Positions 47,622 through 59,827 of a stretch of DNA of 64,000 bases are shown piece after piece. The notes beneath the pieces were generated by a model, which was given only the letters and a program-made list of their open reading frames with translations, did no database searches and was not told the origin of the DNA. Each line of letters starts with the position of its first letter. The stretch's first letter is position 1. Both the position numbers and the translations under genes were made by a program. This DNA comes from an uncultured Rhodocyclaceae bacterium (GTDB lineage Bacteria > Pseudomonadota > Gammaproteobacteria > Burkholderiales > Rhodocyclaceae), in assembly GCA_907163075.1 (NCBI GenBank), contig CAJQTY010000001.1:1-64000 (forward strand). Direction: 5' to 3'.

Positions 47622-48824
47622 ATGTATTTCAAGATTCTTGATCGCCGCATCCTGGGCGCGGCAGTAGTTGCGTGGAGCTTCTCGGCCCCACTATCGGCCG
47701 CCACGCTCAAGGAAGTTTTCGAACAGGCCTGGTCAAATCAGGCGCAAGCTGCGCGCGCCGAACAATACAACGCCCAGCTATCCGCCAGCCAGTCCTGGAT
47801 TCCCGAACCTCCGACGCTCAGCGTTTCGGGCCGGAGTGATCAGATCGATGCGAACAACGGCCTCCGCGAATGGGAAGCGGAGATCAGCCAGCCCATCTGG
47901 CTGCCGGGGCAGCGCGACCGCGCCCAGGCGGTCGCGCAAAGTGAACGCGAAGCGGGCATACAGCGCTTCGCACATGAACGTTGGCAATTGGCCGGAGAAC
48001 TTCGCGAAGCGTGGTGGGAAGCACGTCTGGCCGAAATGGAGCAGAACGAAGCGGAACGCCGGCTGGAGGAAGCCATGCAGCTGGAAGCCGATGTCAATCG
48101 ACGCGTCAAGAGCGGCGATCTTGCGCCCCTCGATCTGAATCAGATCCGTTCCGGCAGGATGGCCGCCAAGTCAGATGTATTGCGCACACAAGCGGCCGTT
48201 ACACGCGCCACGCGTCAGTTCCATGCGTTATCAAAAGGCGCCCCGTTACCCGACCAACCCGAAACCCCCTTTGCCAGCGACGCCGACAGCATTAGTCGCC
48301 ATCCGGCACTGACCAGGCTTAAGGCGGCAGCAGGCAGTGCCCAGGCGAAACTGCTGCAAGCCAGCGGCGATACCCGCAGTACGCCCGAAATCGGGCTCAC
48401 CGTCACCCGTGAACGCGGCAACTCTGCGGAGCCTTACCAGAACCTGGCCAAGGTCACGCTAAAGATCCCCTTTGGATCGGAAGCCCGTAACCAGCCGCGG
48501 ATTACCGCAGCCAACGTGGAACTGGTCGAAGCGCGACTGGATGCCGAGCAAGCGCAGCGCACACTGGACGCCGCCATTGCCACCCGTCACCTTGAGCTTG
48601 ATCAAAGCCAGTCGATGATCGCGCTCGCGCAGGAACGAGTTCAACTCGCCGAACAAAGCGACGCCTGGGTTGACCAGGCCTTCCGGGCAGGCCAGCTTGA
48701 TTTGCCGGCGAGGCTCAAGGCCGAGTCGGATCTCGCCAGCGCCCGCCTGTCTTTCTCGCGCGCCAAGCTTGAAGCCGAGCGCGCCGTTTCTCGCTATAAC
48801 CAGGCAATCGGAGTTTTGCCATGA
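47622..48824 (+). CDS. outer-membrane factor of heavy-metal RND efflux system (TolC family)
   Basis: The 400-residue protein has a signal-like start (AAVVAWSFSAPLSAATLKEV) and the repeated heptad helices of TolC proteins (LREAWWEARLAEMEQNEAER, VRLAEQSDAWVDQAFRAGQL-like region near 48640). It begins the operon whose other members are the HGDEDHG protein, the adaptor and the pump. The stop overlaps the next start (ATGATC with TGA at 48822-48824). Confidence 0.87.
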   Translation: MYFKILDRRILGAAVVAWSFSAPLSAATLKEVFEQAWSNQAQAARAEQYNAQLSASQSWIPEPPTLSVSGRSDQIDANNGLREWEAEISQPIWLPGQRDRAQAVAQSEREAGIQRFAHERWQLAGELREAWWEARLAEMEQNEAERRLEEAMQLEADVNRRVKSGDLAPLDLNQIRSGRMAAKSDVLRTQAAVTRATRQFHALSKGAPLPDQPETPFASDADSISRHPALTRLKAAAGSAQAKLLQASGDTRSTPEIGLTVTRERGNSAEPYQNLAKVTLKIPFGSEARNQPRITAANVELVEARLDAEQAQRTLDAAIATRHLELDQSQSMIALAQERVQLAEQSDAWVDQAFRAGQLDLPARLKAESDLASARLSFSRAKLEAERAVSRYNQAIGVLP

Positions 48825-49342
48825 TCCGCAGGTTACTTGTTTCTCTGTTATTGCTGCTCCCGGCATTGAGCTTCGCCCACGGGGACGAAGACCACGGCGC
48901 CGGTTCGACAGCGGCCGTTCTCACCGAGGCCGCGCCGCGAGCCGAAGCACAGACTGAACTGTTCGAGGCGCTGGCCACCCCATCCAACGGACAGCTGGTG
49001 ATTTATCTCGACCATTTCGCCTCGAATGAGCCGGTCAAGGACGCCAGGATCGAAATCGAAAGCGGCACGTGGAAGGCGGTTGCCGGTGCAATGGAAAGTG
49101 GGACCTATCACGTCGCCGCTCCTCAGTTTGCGACGCCGGGAAGTTACCCGCTGCTCCTTACCGTGACCACCGGGGACGATGCGGATCTGCTCGAAACAAC
49201 GCTCGTCGTCAAGCCGCTTGCGCACCCCACGGAAGCGGCAAGTCAGCCATCACCCTCCCTGTGGTGGTGGGTTGGCGGTGCGCTGGCGGCGCTGGTCATC
49301 GGTGCAGGCATGTTGATGAGACGTCGGAAGTCGGCTCAGTAA
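48821..49342 (+). CDS. periplasmic membrane-anchored accessory protein with HGDEDHG motif
   Basis: The 173-residue product has a signal peptide (RRLLVSLLLLLPALSFA) followed at once by HGDEDHG. A beta-sandwich-like domain (residues about 45-135) and a C-terminal membrane helix (WWWVGGALAALVIGAGMLM) ending in RRRK follow. The same HGDEDHG directly follows the signal peptide of the adaptor encoded next. It is translationally coupled to its neighbours and is probably a metal-binding helper of the pump. No characterised family was recognised. Confidence 0.78.
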   Translation: MIRRLLVSLLLLLPALSFAHGDEDHGAGSTAAVLTEAAPRAEAQTELFEALATPSNGQLVIYLDHFASNEPVKDARIEIESGTWKAVAGAMESGTYHVAAPQFATPGSYPLLLTVTTGDDADLLETTLVVKPLAHPTEAASQPSPSLWWWVGGALAALVIGAGMLMRRRKSAQ

Positions 49343-49344
49343 AG

Positions 49345-50451
49345 ATGGGACTCAAGGCTATGAGAACAAATATTCTGATCGGTTGCCTGGCGGCCGTGGC
49401 TGTCGGCCACGCCTGGGCGCATGGCGACGAAGATCACGGCGCGGCGCAAGCTGCGCTGGCTACGTCGGCCGACAAACCGCAACGTCTTCCCGATGGCCGC
49501 GTCTTCGTCCCGAAGGAAACGCAGCGCCGGCTTGAGATCCGGACCGTGCTGGCCGAAGAGAAAGCTGTTCCACGCAGCGAGGAACTGAACGGTCACGTCG
49601 TTATGGATCCCGGCACCGGTGGCCGCGTGCAGTCCATGCGGGCGGGTCGGATCGCGGCAACATCGAAGGGTTTGCCCGTCGTCGGTTCCACGGTCAAGAA
49701 GGGCGATATTCTTGTCTACGTCGAACCGGCTCTGGACAGCATGGAGCGCACCAACTCGCAGGCGGAGCAAGGCGATATCAAGGCCAAACTCGTCCTGGCG
49801 GAAAAGCAACGGGCGCGGCTCAAGGATCTTTCTGGAACGGTCCCGCAAAAAGAAGTCGATGCGGCAGAAACCGAGGTGGCCGCCTTGCGCGCACGAAGCC
49901 GGGCGCTGGCCACCGGCAATGGACCGGAAGCCTTGCGCGCGCCCACCAGCGGGATCATTGCATCGAGTAGCGCCATCAACGGCCAGGTGGTTGAAGCCAA
50001 GGAAGTTCTGTTCGAGATCATCGATCCGCGACACATGCTGATCGAGGCGCTCGCCTACGACCCGAACTCGACTCGAAGCATTCGCGGTGCAACGCTGGCC
50101 GGGTCGAGCACCGAACTGGTTTATCTGGGGGGCGCCGCGTCCTTGCGCGATGGCGCAATTCCGCTGTTTTTTCGGCTCACCGGAACCGAGATACCTCTCG
50201 TCCTCGGACAATCGGTCAAGTTAATTGTGAGTCGCCAGGAAACGTTGAAGGGAACCCCTTTGCCCGCGTCCGCTGTCGTCAAGAACAGCGCGAATGAAAA
50301 TATCGTCTGGGCACATGAACAGGCGGAGGTGTTTCGACCGATTGCGGTGCAAATCGCTCCGATCGACGGTGCAACCGTGGTGGCACAGGGGTTGAAGCCC
50401 GGACAGCGCATCGTCACCAGCAGCGCCACGCTGATCAACCAGATCCGCTAA
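49345..50451 (+). CDS. periplasmic adaptor of heavy-metal RND efflux system
   Basis: The start at 49345 (or 49360, MRTNILIGCLAAVAVGHAWA) is followed by HGDEDHGAAQAA, so the mature N-terminus is a short His/Asp metal-binding stretch. The membrane-fusion core has GRVQSMRAGRI, VKKGDILVYVEP (lipoyl half-motif), a helical hairpin and RAPTSGIIASSSAINGQVVE (second lipoyl half). It links the outer-membrane factor to the pump encoded 10 bases downstream. Confidence 0.86.
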   Translation: MGLKAMRTNILIGCLAAVAVGHAWAHGDEDHGAAQAALATSADKPQRLPDGRVFVPKETQRRLEIRTVLAEEKAVPRSEELNGHVVMDPGTGGRVQSMRAGRIAATSKGLPVVGSTVKKGDILVYVEPALDSMERTNSQAEQGDIKAKLVLAEKQRARLKDLSGTVPQKEVDAAETEVAALRARSRALATGNGPEALRAPTSGIIASSSAINGQVVEAKEVLFEIIDPRHMLIEALAYDPNSTRSIRGATLAGSSTELVYLGGAASLRDGAIPLFFRLTGTEIPLVLGQSVKLIVSRQETLKGTPLPASAVVKNSANENIVWAHEQAEVFRPIAVQIAPIDGATVVAQGLKPGQRIVTSSATLINQIR

Positions 50452-50461
50452 GTAAGCAATC

Positions 50462-53400
50462 ATGTTTAGCTGGATCGTCAACAGCAGTCTGAGAAACCGA
50501 CTGTTCGCTCTGGTCTTCGCGCTGATCCTGATGGTCTATGGCGCGATCACGGCGTCCAATATGCCGGTCGACGTCTTTCCCGACCTGAACAAGCCGACCG
50601 TGACGGTGATGACCGAAGCGGGCGGCATGGCGCCGGAGGAAGTCGAGCAATTGGTGTCCTTCCCCATTGAAACGGCGCTCAACGGAATGCCGGGGGTAAC
50701 GCGAGTGCGTTCGGTCTCCGGTATCGGGCTGTCGATCATCTATGCCGAATTCGCGTGGGGCTCCGAGATCTACCGTAACCGGCAGTTGGTTGCCGAACGG
50801 CTGGCCGAGGTCAAGGAGCAGCTTCCCGCCGGGGTGAGCCCGGCCATGGGTCCGATCTCATCCGTGATGGGTGAAATCATGCTGATCGCCTTGCCTGCCG
50901 ATCCGGCCAAGGTGAGTCCAATGGCAGTGCGTGAGTACGCGGATTTCATACTGCGTCCTCGCCTGTTGTCCATCCCCGGGGTGGCACAGGTGATCCCGAT
51001 CGGCGGCGAGGTCCGTCAATTCCGGGTCGAGCCTGACACCGCCATGATGGGCCAACTCGGGGTCGGATTCGACGATCTGGAAACAGCGCTACGCGCGTTT
51101 TCCAGCAACACTAGCGGTGGCTTCCTCGAACAGAATGCCCGGGAATACCTGATTCGCAACCTGGGGCGGACGACCCGCCTGGAAGACCTGCAGAACATCG
51201 CGGTTCGCGATGCCAAGGGCCAGCCGATCCTGCTCAAGCAATTGGCCGAAGTGAAGTTTGCAGCGTCATTCAAGCGTGGTGACGCGGGGTTTGAAAGCAA
51301 ACCGGCAGTGATCGTCAGCGTCCAGAAGCAGCCCGGCGCCGATTCGGTAAAACTGACCGCCAAGATCGAGGAGGCGCTGGCCAGCCTGTCCAAATCGTTG
51401 CCGCCCGGTATTTCCAAACCGGAAGTCTCGTTCCGGCAGGCGGATTTCATCGAAGCGTCGATCGGCAACGTGCAGGAAGCCTTGCGCGATGGCGCCATCA
51501 TGGTGGCGATTATCCTGTTCCTGTTCCTGATGAACGTTCGGACGACGCTGATCTCCCTGACGGCGATCCCGCTTTCATTGGCGATCACGGCGCTGGTCTT
51601 TCAGGCTATGGGTTTGTCGATCAACGTGATGACGCTGGGCGGCCTGGCGATTGCCATCGGCGAGTTGGTCGATGACGCGCTGGTCGACGTCGAGAACGTC
51701 TTGCGACGCCTGAAACAGCACAAGCCGAAGGGCGTGGCGGGCACCGTCAAGGTCATCGCCGCCGCCTGCAACGAGGTGCGCTCGGGCGTCGTCGTGGCGA
51801 CGCTGGTCGTGGTTCTGGTTTTTGTCCCCTTGTTTGCCTTGCCGGGCATTGAAGGTCGCTTGTTCGCGCCGCTCGGGATGGCATATATCACTTCGATCCT
51901 CTCGAGTCTGGTGGTGGCGCTCACGGTCACGCCGGTACTTTGTTACTTCCTGTTGCCCAGGATGAAGCAGATCGAGCATGGCGATTCGCGACTTGTTCTC
52001 TGGCTGAAACACTGGGACAAGCGGATTCTTGAGGCGTCGTTCGAGCGAGCCAGACTCATTTTGGGCGCGGCGGTGGTCTTGCTCTTGCTTGCACTGGCGA
52101 CGGTACCCTTCTTCCCCAGGGCATTCCTGCCCTCTTTCAACGAGGGAACGCTGACCATCAGCATGATGTTGAACCCGGGCACCTCGCTCGAAGAATCCAA
52201 CCGCGTCGGCAGGCTCGCGGAATCGCTGATTGCACGGGTGCCGGAAGTGAAAAGCGTGGGACGGCGCACCGGGCGCGCCGAACTCGACGAACATGCCGAA
52301 GGCGTGCATTCAAGCGAAATCGACGTCGATCTGAAACCGTCGGAGCGTGGTCGAGAGGCCGTGATGGCCGATATCCGGGCCAGCCTCGCCGCGTTGCCGG
52401 CCACGACGACGGTCGGTCAGCCGATCTCGCATCGCTTGGATCACCTGCTGTCCGGCGTACGTGCCCAAATTGCGCTGAAGCTCTATGGGGACGACCTGGA
52501 TACCTTGCGCGGCCAGGCCGCCAGCCTGCGCGGGCAACTGGCGAAAATCCCCGGGCTGACCGACCTGCAGATCGAAAAGCAGGTCCTGATTCCGCAGATC
52601 AAAGTTCGCCTCGACTACAGCAAAGCCGCCCAGTATGGCGTTTCGCCCGGCGGCTTGCTCAAGATGCTGGAGACGCTGACCGAGGGCGATACGGTGGCGC
52701 AGATCGTCGATGGCAACAAGCGCTTCAACCTGGTCATTCGTCTGCCCGACAGTGCGCGTGATACCCAGGGACTGGCCAACATCCTGATCACGACGCCGCA
52801 CGGGCGGATTCCTCTCTCGCAGATCGCCAGCATCGAGGAGTCGGACGGGCCGAACCAGATCGGTCGGGAGAATGGGCGGCGGCGCATCGTGATTTCGGCC
52901 AATACCGACGGTTCGGACATGTCCAAGATCGTCGGGCAGATCCGCGAGACCGTGACGGCCAGCCATCTTCCCGAGGGTTACTTCATCAGCCTCGAAGGGC
53001 AATTCGAGGCGCAGGAAAAGGCGACGCGACTGATCGGCGGCCTCTCGCTGATTTCCCTCGCCTTGATCTTCATGGTCCTGTACAGCCGCTACAAATCGGC
53101 CAGGCTGGCGGCGATGATCATGGGCAACATCCCGATGGCGCTGATCGGCAGCGTCATCGCCATGTGGCTGGCGGGGATTTCTCTCTCGGTGGCGTCCCTG
53201 GTCGGTTTCATCACGCTCACCGGCATTGCGACCCGAAATGGCATCCTGAAAGTCAGCCATTACATCAACCTGTGCAAGTTCGAGGGCGAGTCCTTCGGTC
53301 AGCGGATGATTGTTCTTGGGTCACTGGAGCGTCTGACGCCAGTGCTCATGACCGCCTTGACTGCGGCCTTGGCGCTCGTTCCTTTGCTGTTCGCGGCCGA

Positions 53401-53563
53401 TGCACCCGGCAAGGAAATCCTGCATCCGGTGGCGGTGGTCATCTTTGGCGGACTGGTCAGTTCGACATTGCTCGATACCTTGCTGACGCCGTTGATGTTC
53501 TGGCTGTTCGGCGAAAAACCGCTGCAAACGCTGTTGCAGGATCGTAGTACCGAAACGTTCTGA
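50462..53563 (+). CDS. heavy-metal efflux RND pump (CusA/CzcA superfamily)
   Basis: The 1033-residue pump has 12 membrane helices and two large periplasmic loops. It starts [20 protein letters not shown], with [20 protein letters not shown] and [19 protein letters not shown] typical of the HME-RND group. Helix 4 reads [20 protein letters not shown], unlike the DFGIIVDGAVVIVEN pattern of CzcA or the AIGAMVDAAIVMIEN pattern of CusA. It is closer to the less-studied HME5-like branch. Context with copA and cueR suggests copper or silver, but the substrate is uncertain. Confidence 0.9.
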   Translation: MFSWIVNSSLRNRLFALVFALILMVYGAITASNMPVDVFPDLNKPTVTVMTEAGGMAPEEVEQLVSFPIETALNGMPGVTRVRSVSGIGLSIIYAEFAWGSEIYRNRQLVAERLAEVKEQLPAGVSPAMGPISSVMGEIMLIALPADPAKVSPMAVREYADFILRPRLLSIPGVAQVIPIGGEVRQFRVEPDTAMMGQLGVGFDDLETALRAFSSNTSGGFLEQNAREYLIRNLGRTTRLEDLQNIAVRDAKGQPILLKQLAEVKFAASFKRGDAGFESKPAVIVSVQKQPGADSVKLTAKIEEALASLSKSLPPGISKPEVSFRQADFIEASIGNVQEALRDGAIMVAIILFLFLMNVRTTLISLTAIPLSLAITALVFQAMGLSINVMTLGGLAIAIGELVDDALVDVENVLRRLKQHKPKGVAGTVKVIAAACNEVRSGVVVATLVVVLVFVPLFALPGIEGRLFAPLGMAYITSILSSLVVALTVTPVLCYFLLPRMKQIEHGDSRLVLWLKHWDKRILEASFERARLILGAAVVLLLLALATVPFFPRAFLPSFNEGTLTISMMLNPGTSLEESNRVGRLAESLIARVPEVKSVGRRTGRAELDEHAEGVHSSEIDVDLKPSERGREAVMADIRASLAALPATTTVGQPISHRLDHLLSGVRAQIALKLYGDDLDTLRGQAASLRGQLAKIPGLTDLQIEKQVLIPQIKVRLDYSKAAQYGVSPGGLLKMLETLTEGDTVAQIVDGNKRFNLVIRLPDSARDTQGLANILITTPHGRIPLSQIASIEESDGPNQIGRENGRRRIVISANTDGSDMSKIVGQIRETVTASHLPEGYFISLEGQFEAQEKATRLIGGLSLISLALIFMVLYSRYKSARLAAMIMGNIPMALIGSVIAMWLAGISLSVASLVGFITLTGIATRNGILKVSHYINLCKFEGESFGQRMIVLGSLERLTPVLMTALTAALALVPLLFAADAPGKEILHPVAVVIFGGLVSSTLLDTLLTPLMFWLFGEKPLQTLLQDRSTETF

Positions 53564-53615
53564 TTTTTCCCCACCCCCGGCGAACGCGCGGGGTATCACT
53601 TGAAAAGGAAATGCC

Positions 53616-53990
53616 ATGAAGAAACTGCTCATCGCAGCATCAATTACCTTGTGCTCGAGCTTGGTTATTGCCGACGGCGCTCTCAAACCACAGCAGGGCG
53701 GCGTGATGGCCGAAGCAAAGTCCGGCCACCGTATCGAGCTGGTAGTATCTGCCGAGATGGCGACGGTTTATCTGAGCGACCACTCGGACAAACCCATCGC
53801 AAGCAAGGGGGCTGTCGGTGAGCTGACACTGTTGACCGGCACCGAAAAGGCAACGGCCAGTTTGACGGCCGGTGAGGCGAACGTAATGACGGCCAGCGGC
53901 AAATTCAAGATCACATCGGCGAGCAAAGCGATCGTCAAATTCACCTTGCCAGGAAAGTCGGAGGAACAGGTTCGCCTGACGTTCAAATAG
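53616..53990 (+). CDS. small exported protein of the efflux locus
   Basis: The 124-residue product has a signal peptide (KKLLIAASITLCSSLVIADG). The mature part looks all-beta (RIELVVSAEMATVYLSD, ATASLTAGEANVMTASGKFK). It has no cysteine or histidine cluster. The position after the pump gene with a ribosome-binding site (AAAAGGAAATGCC) suggests cotranscription. No family was recognised; a periplasmic partner of the pump is inference. Confidence 0.68.
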   Translation: MKKLLIAASITLCSSLVIADGALKPQQGGVMAEAKSGHRIELVVSAEMATVYLSDHSDKPIASKGAVGELTLLTGTEKATASLTAGEANVMTASGKFKITSASKAIVKFTLPGKSEEQVRLTFK

Positions 53991-54055
53991 TAGCCAGCAG
54001 AGAAATCGATTGCTGGAATGCTGAAAACTCGCGGGAAAAAAAGCTCAAAAAGGGC

Positions 54056-54086
54056 TTGACATTCCCATCGTTGGAATCTTTAGAGT
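54056..54086 (+). promoter_or_regulatory. CueR-type promoter of copA
   Basis: A -35 hexamer TTGACA (54056-54061) and -10 TAGAGT (54081-54086) are separated by 19 bp. This is the stretched spacing of MerR-family promoters. The spacer carries the dyad ATTCC-N7-GGAAT (ATTCCCATCGTTGGAAT), as in CueR operators. It lies 52 bases before copA and implies activation by the CueR encoded after copA. Confidence 0.85.
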
Positions 54087-54137
54087 GTCCATCAGATAGA
54101 TGTTTATCTGTCGCAAACACTCGATAAGGAGCCCAAC

Positions 54138-56702
54138 ATGACCTCCCAGGAAAATACTCGCAGTCAACCTGACGCGACCAGTCTGAGCCTGACTATCAAC
54201 GGCATGAGCTGCGCGTCCTGCGTCGGCCGGGTTGAACGCGCACTGAAGGCACTTCCGAATATCCGTACCGCCAATGTCAACCTGGCGACAGCACGGGCCG
54301 ACATGGCATATGTCGGTGATCTCGACCTATCCGCAGCGATTGCCGCGGTTAGCAAGGCCGGCTACGAAGTCGCCACCGAGACGCGGAATCTCGGGATCAA
54401 GGGCATGACCTGCGCCTCATGTGTGGGTCGTGTCGAACGCGCGCTGCTGGCCGTGCCGGGCGTTAGCAATGCCGGTGTCAATCTGGCCACGGGACGGGCG
54501 CAAGTGATGGCGGTGCGCGGCGTTTCCGACGCTGACCTGCTTCATGCCGTTGAACGGACCGGCTACGAGGCGACGATCATCCTGGATGATTCACTCGCGT
54601 CATCTGACGATGAAGCCGCGCAGCAATGTGCCGAGAGAAACCAGCTCAAGCGGGCGCTTGGATATGCCTCGCTCCTGACGTTGCCCGTATTCGCCCTTGA
54701 AATGGGTACGCATTTCGTGCCTGGAATGCACGAATGGCTGCTGCGGACGATTGGCCAGCAGGTCAGCTGGGTTGTGCAATTCGTTCTGACGGCCCTTGTT
54801 CTGGCGGGTCCGGGTTGGCGCTTCATCAAGAAAGGCGTCCCGGGGTTATTGCGCGGCTCTCCCGATATGAACTCCATGGTCGCCGTCGGTACGGGGGCGG
54901 CCTTCGCCTATTCTGTGGTCGCCACTTTCGCACCGGGTGTGCTGCCAACGGGCACCGTGAACGTTTACTACGAGGCGGCTTCGGTAATCGTTACCTTGAT
55001 CCTGCTCGGTCGGTTTCTTGAAGTTCAGGCAAAAGGTCGCACTTCGGAAGCGATCAAACGCCTGGTTGGCCTGCAGCCCAAGACCGCCCGGGTGGTTCGT
55101 AATGGTCAAACGCTTGAAGTACCGGTCAACTCGGTGCGTGTCGGCGATCTGATCGACGTACGTCCAGGCGAGCGCCTTCCGGTCGATGGCGAGGTCGTTG
55201 AGGGAACAAGCTTCGTCGACGAGTCCATGATCAGCGGCGAAGCCATGCCCGTAGAAAAGCGCATCGGTTCGCAGCTGGTCGGCGGGACGGTTAACCAGAA
55301 CGGAGCACTTACCTTTCGGACCACGAACATCGGTCGCGATATGCTGCTATCCCAGATCATCCGCATGGTCGAACAGGCGCAAGGGGCAAAACTGCCGATC
55401 CAGACCATCGTCGACCGGATCACGCTGTGGTTCGTGCCGGCGGTGATGGCGGCGGCGGTGCTGACGTTTCTTGTCTGGCTGGTATTTGGCCCATCGCCCG
55501 CGCTGTCATTCGCCCTGGTCAATGCGGTCGCGGTGCTGATCATTGCCTGTCCGTGCGCGATGGGCCTAGCGACGCCGACTTCGATCATGGTGGGTACCGG
55601 TCGCGCGGCTGAAATGGGGATTCTTTTCCGGAAAGGTGAAGCGTTGCAACGGCTGCGCGACGCCAAAGTGGTCGCCGTGGACAAGACCGGCACGCTGACC
55701 ACTGGCAAGCCGGAGTTGAGCGACCTGATCGTTGACGAAGGGTTCGAGCGGCACGCCGTTTTGGCCACTGTGGCCGCCGTCGAAGCCAGGTCGGAGCATC
55801 CGATCGCCCGGGCGATCGTGGCCGCGGCAGTCGCCGAAGGGAGCGTATTGGGCCAGCTGGAAGGCTTCGAGTCGCTCACCGGACAGGGCGTTCGGGCGGT
55901 CGTTGACGGGGTTCGCATTGAGATTGGCGCCGATCGGTTCATGGAAAAGCTCGGGTTGGACGTATCCATCTTCGCGGCCCCTGCCAAGCGCCTTGGTGGC
56001 GAGGGGAAGACGCCGCTCTATGCCGCGATTGGCGGGAAGTTGGCCGCGATCATCGCGGTGTCAGATCAGATCAAGGAGACCACCCCGGAGGCGATTCAAG
56101 CGATGCACGCCATGGGACTCAAGGTTGCCATGATTACGGGCGACAACCGGCGTACCGCAGAGGCGATCGCTCGCCAACTCGGCATCGATGAAGTGATCGC
56201 TGAGGTATTGCCGGCAGGAAAAGTTGACGCGCTGAAGCGTCTCAGAAACGAACATGGCACGCTCGCCTTCGTCGGTGATGGCATCAACGACGCTCCGGCG
56301 CTGGCCGAGGCGGATATCGGATTGGCCATTGGAACAGGTACCGATATCGCCATCGCGGCCGCCGATGTGGTCCTGATGTCCGGTGACCTCCATGGCGTCT
56401 CGACCGCAATTGCCTTGTCCAGAGCCACGCTCCGCAACATCAGCGAGAACCTGTTCTGGGCCTTCGCCTACAACGTTGCGCTGATTCCAGTCGCCGCGGG
56501 GATACTCTACCCGATTAACGGTACGCTGCTTTCGCCCATGCTTGCCGCCGGGGCCATGGCACTATCGAGCGTATTTGTCCTCTGTAATGCCCTGCGTCTT
56601 AAGCGGTTCAGCCCGCCTTCTCCCGTCGAACGGGCGGTCAACCTGCGTAATCGCCACGTCAACCAATCCATGCGCAACACGCAACGGGCTTTTGCGAAAT
56701 AA
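54138..56702 (+). CDS. copA: Cu(I)-translocating P1B-type ATPase
   Basis: CopA exports Cu+ (and Ag+) from the cytoplasm. The 854-residue protein has two N-terminal metal-binding domains, [11 protein letters not shown] (C25, C28) and [11 protein letters not shown] (C92, C95). Eight membrane helices surround the actuator and catalytic domains. Metal-site CPC (C471, C473) lies in [14 protein letters not shown], the phosphorylation site D515 in DKTGTLT, and [10 protein letters not shown] further on. A MerR-type promoter precedes it and cueR follows. Confidence 0.96.
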   Translation: MTSQENTRSQPDATSLSLTINGMSCASCVGRVERALKALPNIRTANVNLATARADMAYVGDLDLSAAIAAVSKAGYEVATETRNLGIKGMTCASCVGRVERALLAVPGVSNAGVNLATGRAQVMAVRGVSDADLLHAVERTGYEATIILDDSLASSDDEAAQQCAERNQLKRALGYASLLTLPVFALEMGTHFVPGMHEWLLRTIGQQVSWVVQFVLTALVLAGPGWRFIKKGVPGLLRGSPDMNSMVAVGTGAAFAYSVVATFAPGVLPTGTVNVYYEAASVIVTLILLGRFLEVQAKGRTSEAIKRLVGLQPKTARVVRNGQTLEVPVNSVRVGDLIDVRPGERLPVDGEVVEGTSFVDESMISGEAMPVEKRIGSQLVGGTVNQNGALTFRTTNIGRDMLLSQIIRMVEQAQGAKLPIQTIVDRITLWFVPAVMAAAVLTFLVWLVFGPSPALSFALVNAVAVLIIACPCAMGLATPTSIMVGTGRAAEMGILFRKGEALQRLRDAKVVAVDKTGTLTTGKPELSDLIVDEGFERHAVLATVAAVEARSEHPIARAIVAAAVAEGSVLGQLEGFESLTGQGVRAVVDGVRIEIGADRFMEKLGLDVSIFAAPAKRLGGEGKTPLYAAIGGKLAAIIAVSDQIKETTPEAIQAMHAMGLKVAMITGDNRRTAEAIARQLGIDEVIAEVLPAGKVDALKRLRNEHGTLAFVGDGINDAPALAEADIGLAIGTGTDIAIAAADVVLMSGDLHGVSTAIALSRATLRNISENLFWAFAYNVALIPVAAGILYPINGTLLSPMLAAGAMALSSVFVLCNALRLKRFSPPSPVERAVNLRNRHVNQSMRNTQRAFAK

Positions 56703-56756
56703 TCGCAGCCCAGGGGACAACGCGTCAGTGCCCTCAGTTTCTGCAAGGAGATTGAA

Positions 56757-57206
56757 ATGAATATCGGACAGGCCGCAAAGACATCCGGCGTCTCAGCCAA
56801 GATGATCCGCTACTACGAATCAATCGGGCTGATTCACCCGGCGGCCCGCTCAGGTGCAGGCTACCGCCATTTCGGTGACATCGAAATCCACACCCTTCGT
56901 TTCATTCGGCGCTCCCGCGACCTCGGCTTCACGGTCGAGCAAATCGCCGAACTCCTGGCCCTCTGGCAGGATCGGTCGCGCAAAAGTGCGGACGTGAAGA
57001 AGATGGCCATGAGCCATGTAGCGGCGCTTAGGCAGAAAATCGACAAGCTGGAAAGCATGGTCGTTACACTGACAAAACTGGCAAGTTGTTGCCAGGGTGA
57101 CGAACGGCCCGATTGCCCGATCCTGGAGGATCTATCCGCTGTGGCCAGGGAAGCGGGGGAGCCTGAGGGAAAATGTGACGGGGTGATGGATAAGTTTGGG
57201 AGGTGA
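56757..57206 (+). CDS. cueR: copper efflux regulator, MerR family
   Basis: CueR activates copA-type promoters on binding Cu+, Ag+ or Au+. The 149-residue protein starts MNIGQAAKTSGVSAKMIRYY with the MerR winged helix. A dimerisation helix (AALRQKIDKLESMVVTLTKL) follows. The metal loop C112-QGDERPD-C120 has exactly the CueR spacing. The C-terminal tail is longer than in E. coli and has one further Cys. It is probably cotranscribed with or translated just after copA. Confidence 0.93.
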   Translation: MNIGQAAKTSGVSAKMIRYYESIGLIHPAARSGAGYRHFGDIEIHTLRFIRRSRDLGFTVEQIAELLALWQDRSRKSADVKKMAMSHVAALRQKIDKLESMVVTLTKLASCCQGDERPDCPILEDLSAVAREAGEPEGKCDGVMDKFGR

Positions 57207-57651
57207 GGAAACAGCGATCACCCTTGGCCTGGTTCAGGCTATGGACTGATGAATCTATCAACCTGTCCGAGTCCTTCCAGCATACGTCTGAAGACCTTCT
57301 TATCGCTGACCTGAACGGCGCGGATCGTTATTAACGGTGCTCGCCACCGTAGCACGCACAAAGGAGCGAAGGGCAGGAATAGGTCCTGAACTACTACCAC
57401 CGCTATCGATACCCATGGACGGCAGCTTCATGATCAATAAGCCGTCGTCACCGTAGCATATGTCATCAGGCCGATAGAGGGTCGTAAAGAGAAGTAGCGG
57501 TTTTCGACAAGCAGCCGCTCAATCCACCGGCCGCGAATTCCTCGCTTGAACTCGATGAACGTCAGAACTGCCGAAGTGGCTTGGTTGCGCCGCTCGTGGG
57601 TTTGCTTCAGCGATCAAGCAAAGCATCGCGCTGATGGACGAGCTTTACTAG
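57207..57651. other. 445-bp gap, no gene recognised
   Basis: No frame shows a recognisable family. It probably holds decayed sequence between the copper genes and the IS701-like element whose left CTAG flank is at 57648-57651. Confidence 0.4.
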
Positions 57652-57714
57652 TCTTACTGTGTCAATAACAACAAGGTATTGTGAGTGCTTCTTCGTCCAA
57701 CTTTGGAGGAGTGA

Positions 57715-59049
<1,335 letters not shown>

Positions 59050-59075
59050 CAAAAATAACAGTATCTACGGAGGTT

Positions 59076-59134
59076 AAAGCCGAACCGGCGTAGCTTTCAA
59101 ACGAGCGCCATCAAGATCGCGTCACTACACTAGT
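59076..59134 (+). repeat. 59-nt dispersed repeat, copy 2
   Basis: It is nearly the same as 33099-33156 (starts AAAGCCGAACCGGCG, ends CACTAGT). It lies between the IS110 fragment and the left end of the IS630 copy. Confidence 0.75.
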
Positions 59135-59140
59135 AGTCAG

Positions 59141-59827
59141 TCATGGAGAAACGCAAGGATAGAGTCGAGCGAGTTTTCGGCGAGCGTCCTGAGCGGTGAA
59201 TTTCCATTTAACGGGACAAGCCTTGGCATTGCGCTCGCGGACATTGGCGTTGACTTCGCGGCGCAAGGTGGGCTCATCGGGAATTCTCCGCGAAAGGCAT
59301 GAATTGGATAGAACGGCCAACTCGATCTCGGCGATGTTGAGCCAACTGCCGTGCTTTGGGGTGTAGTGAAACTCAAGCTTTCGTGCAATGGCACGCGCTT
59401 CATCGGGCGGGAAGGCTTCATACAGCGAAGCCATCTTGTGGGTATTCAGGTTATCGAGCACGACATGAACGACCTCGACGTCGGGGTAGCTCTGGGCGAT
59501 ATGTCGCATGCAGTGAGCGAACTCGATCTTGGTTCGACGTTCCATCACCAAGACCTCGCGCCATCCCTGCTTCGGTTCGCAGATCATCATCAGATCGCGG
59601 ACGCCATTCCTCCGGTATTCGGTATCCTGACGAGCCGGTAGGCCCGGTTGAGCCGGAATGAATTCGCGCACCTCGCCAATCAGTTGCTTCGGGCTCTCGT
59701 CGAAGCAGACCATCGGGCGCGCCGGATCGTAGAGCGCTTCATACAGGTCAAGAACGTCTTCCATCGGCGCGACAAAGTCCGCGCCGACCTCGGGGATACA
59801 CCATTCCCGCACTTGCCAGGGTTTCAA
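59141..59827 (-). CDS. IS630 transposase, catalytic frame
   Basis: DDE motifs are visible: MVCFDESPKQL with the first Asp, VHVVLDNLNTHKMASL with the second, and TPKHGSWLNIAEIEL with the Glu. It begins LKPWQVREWCIPEVGADFVA at the A7 run and lacks its own good start. It would function only as the second half of a joined protein. Confidence 0.78.
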   Translation of the reverse strand: MKPWQVREWCIPEVGADFVAPMEDVLDLYEALYDPARPMVCFDESPKQLIGEVREFIPAQPGLPARQDTEYRRNGVRDLMMICEPKQGWREVLVMERRTKIEFAHCMRHIAQSYPDVEVVHVVLDNLNTHKMASLYEAFPPDEARAIARKLEFHYTPKHGSWLNIAEIELAVLSNSCLSRRIPDEPTLRREVNANVRERNAKACPVKWKFTAQDARRKLARLYPCVSP

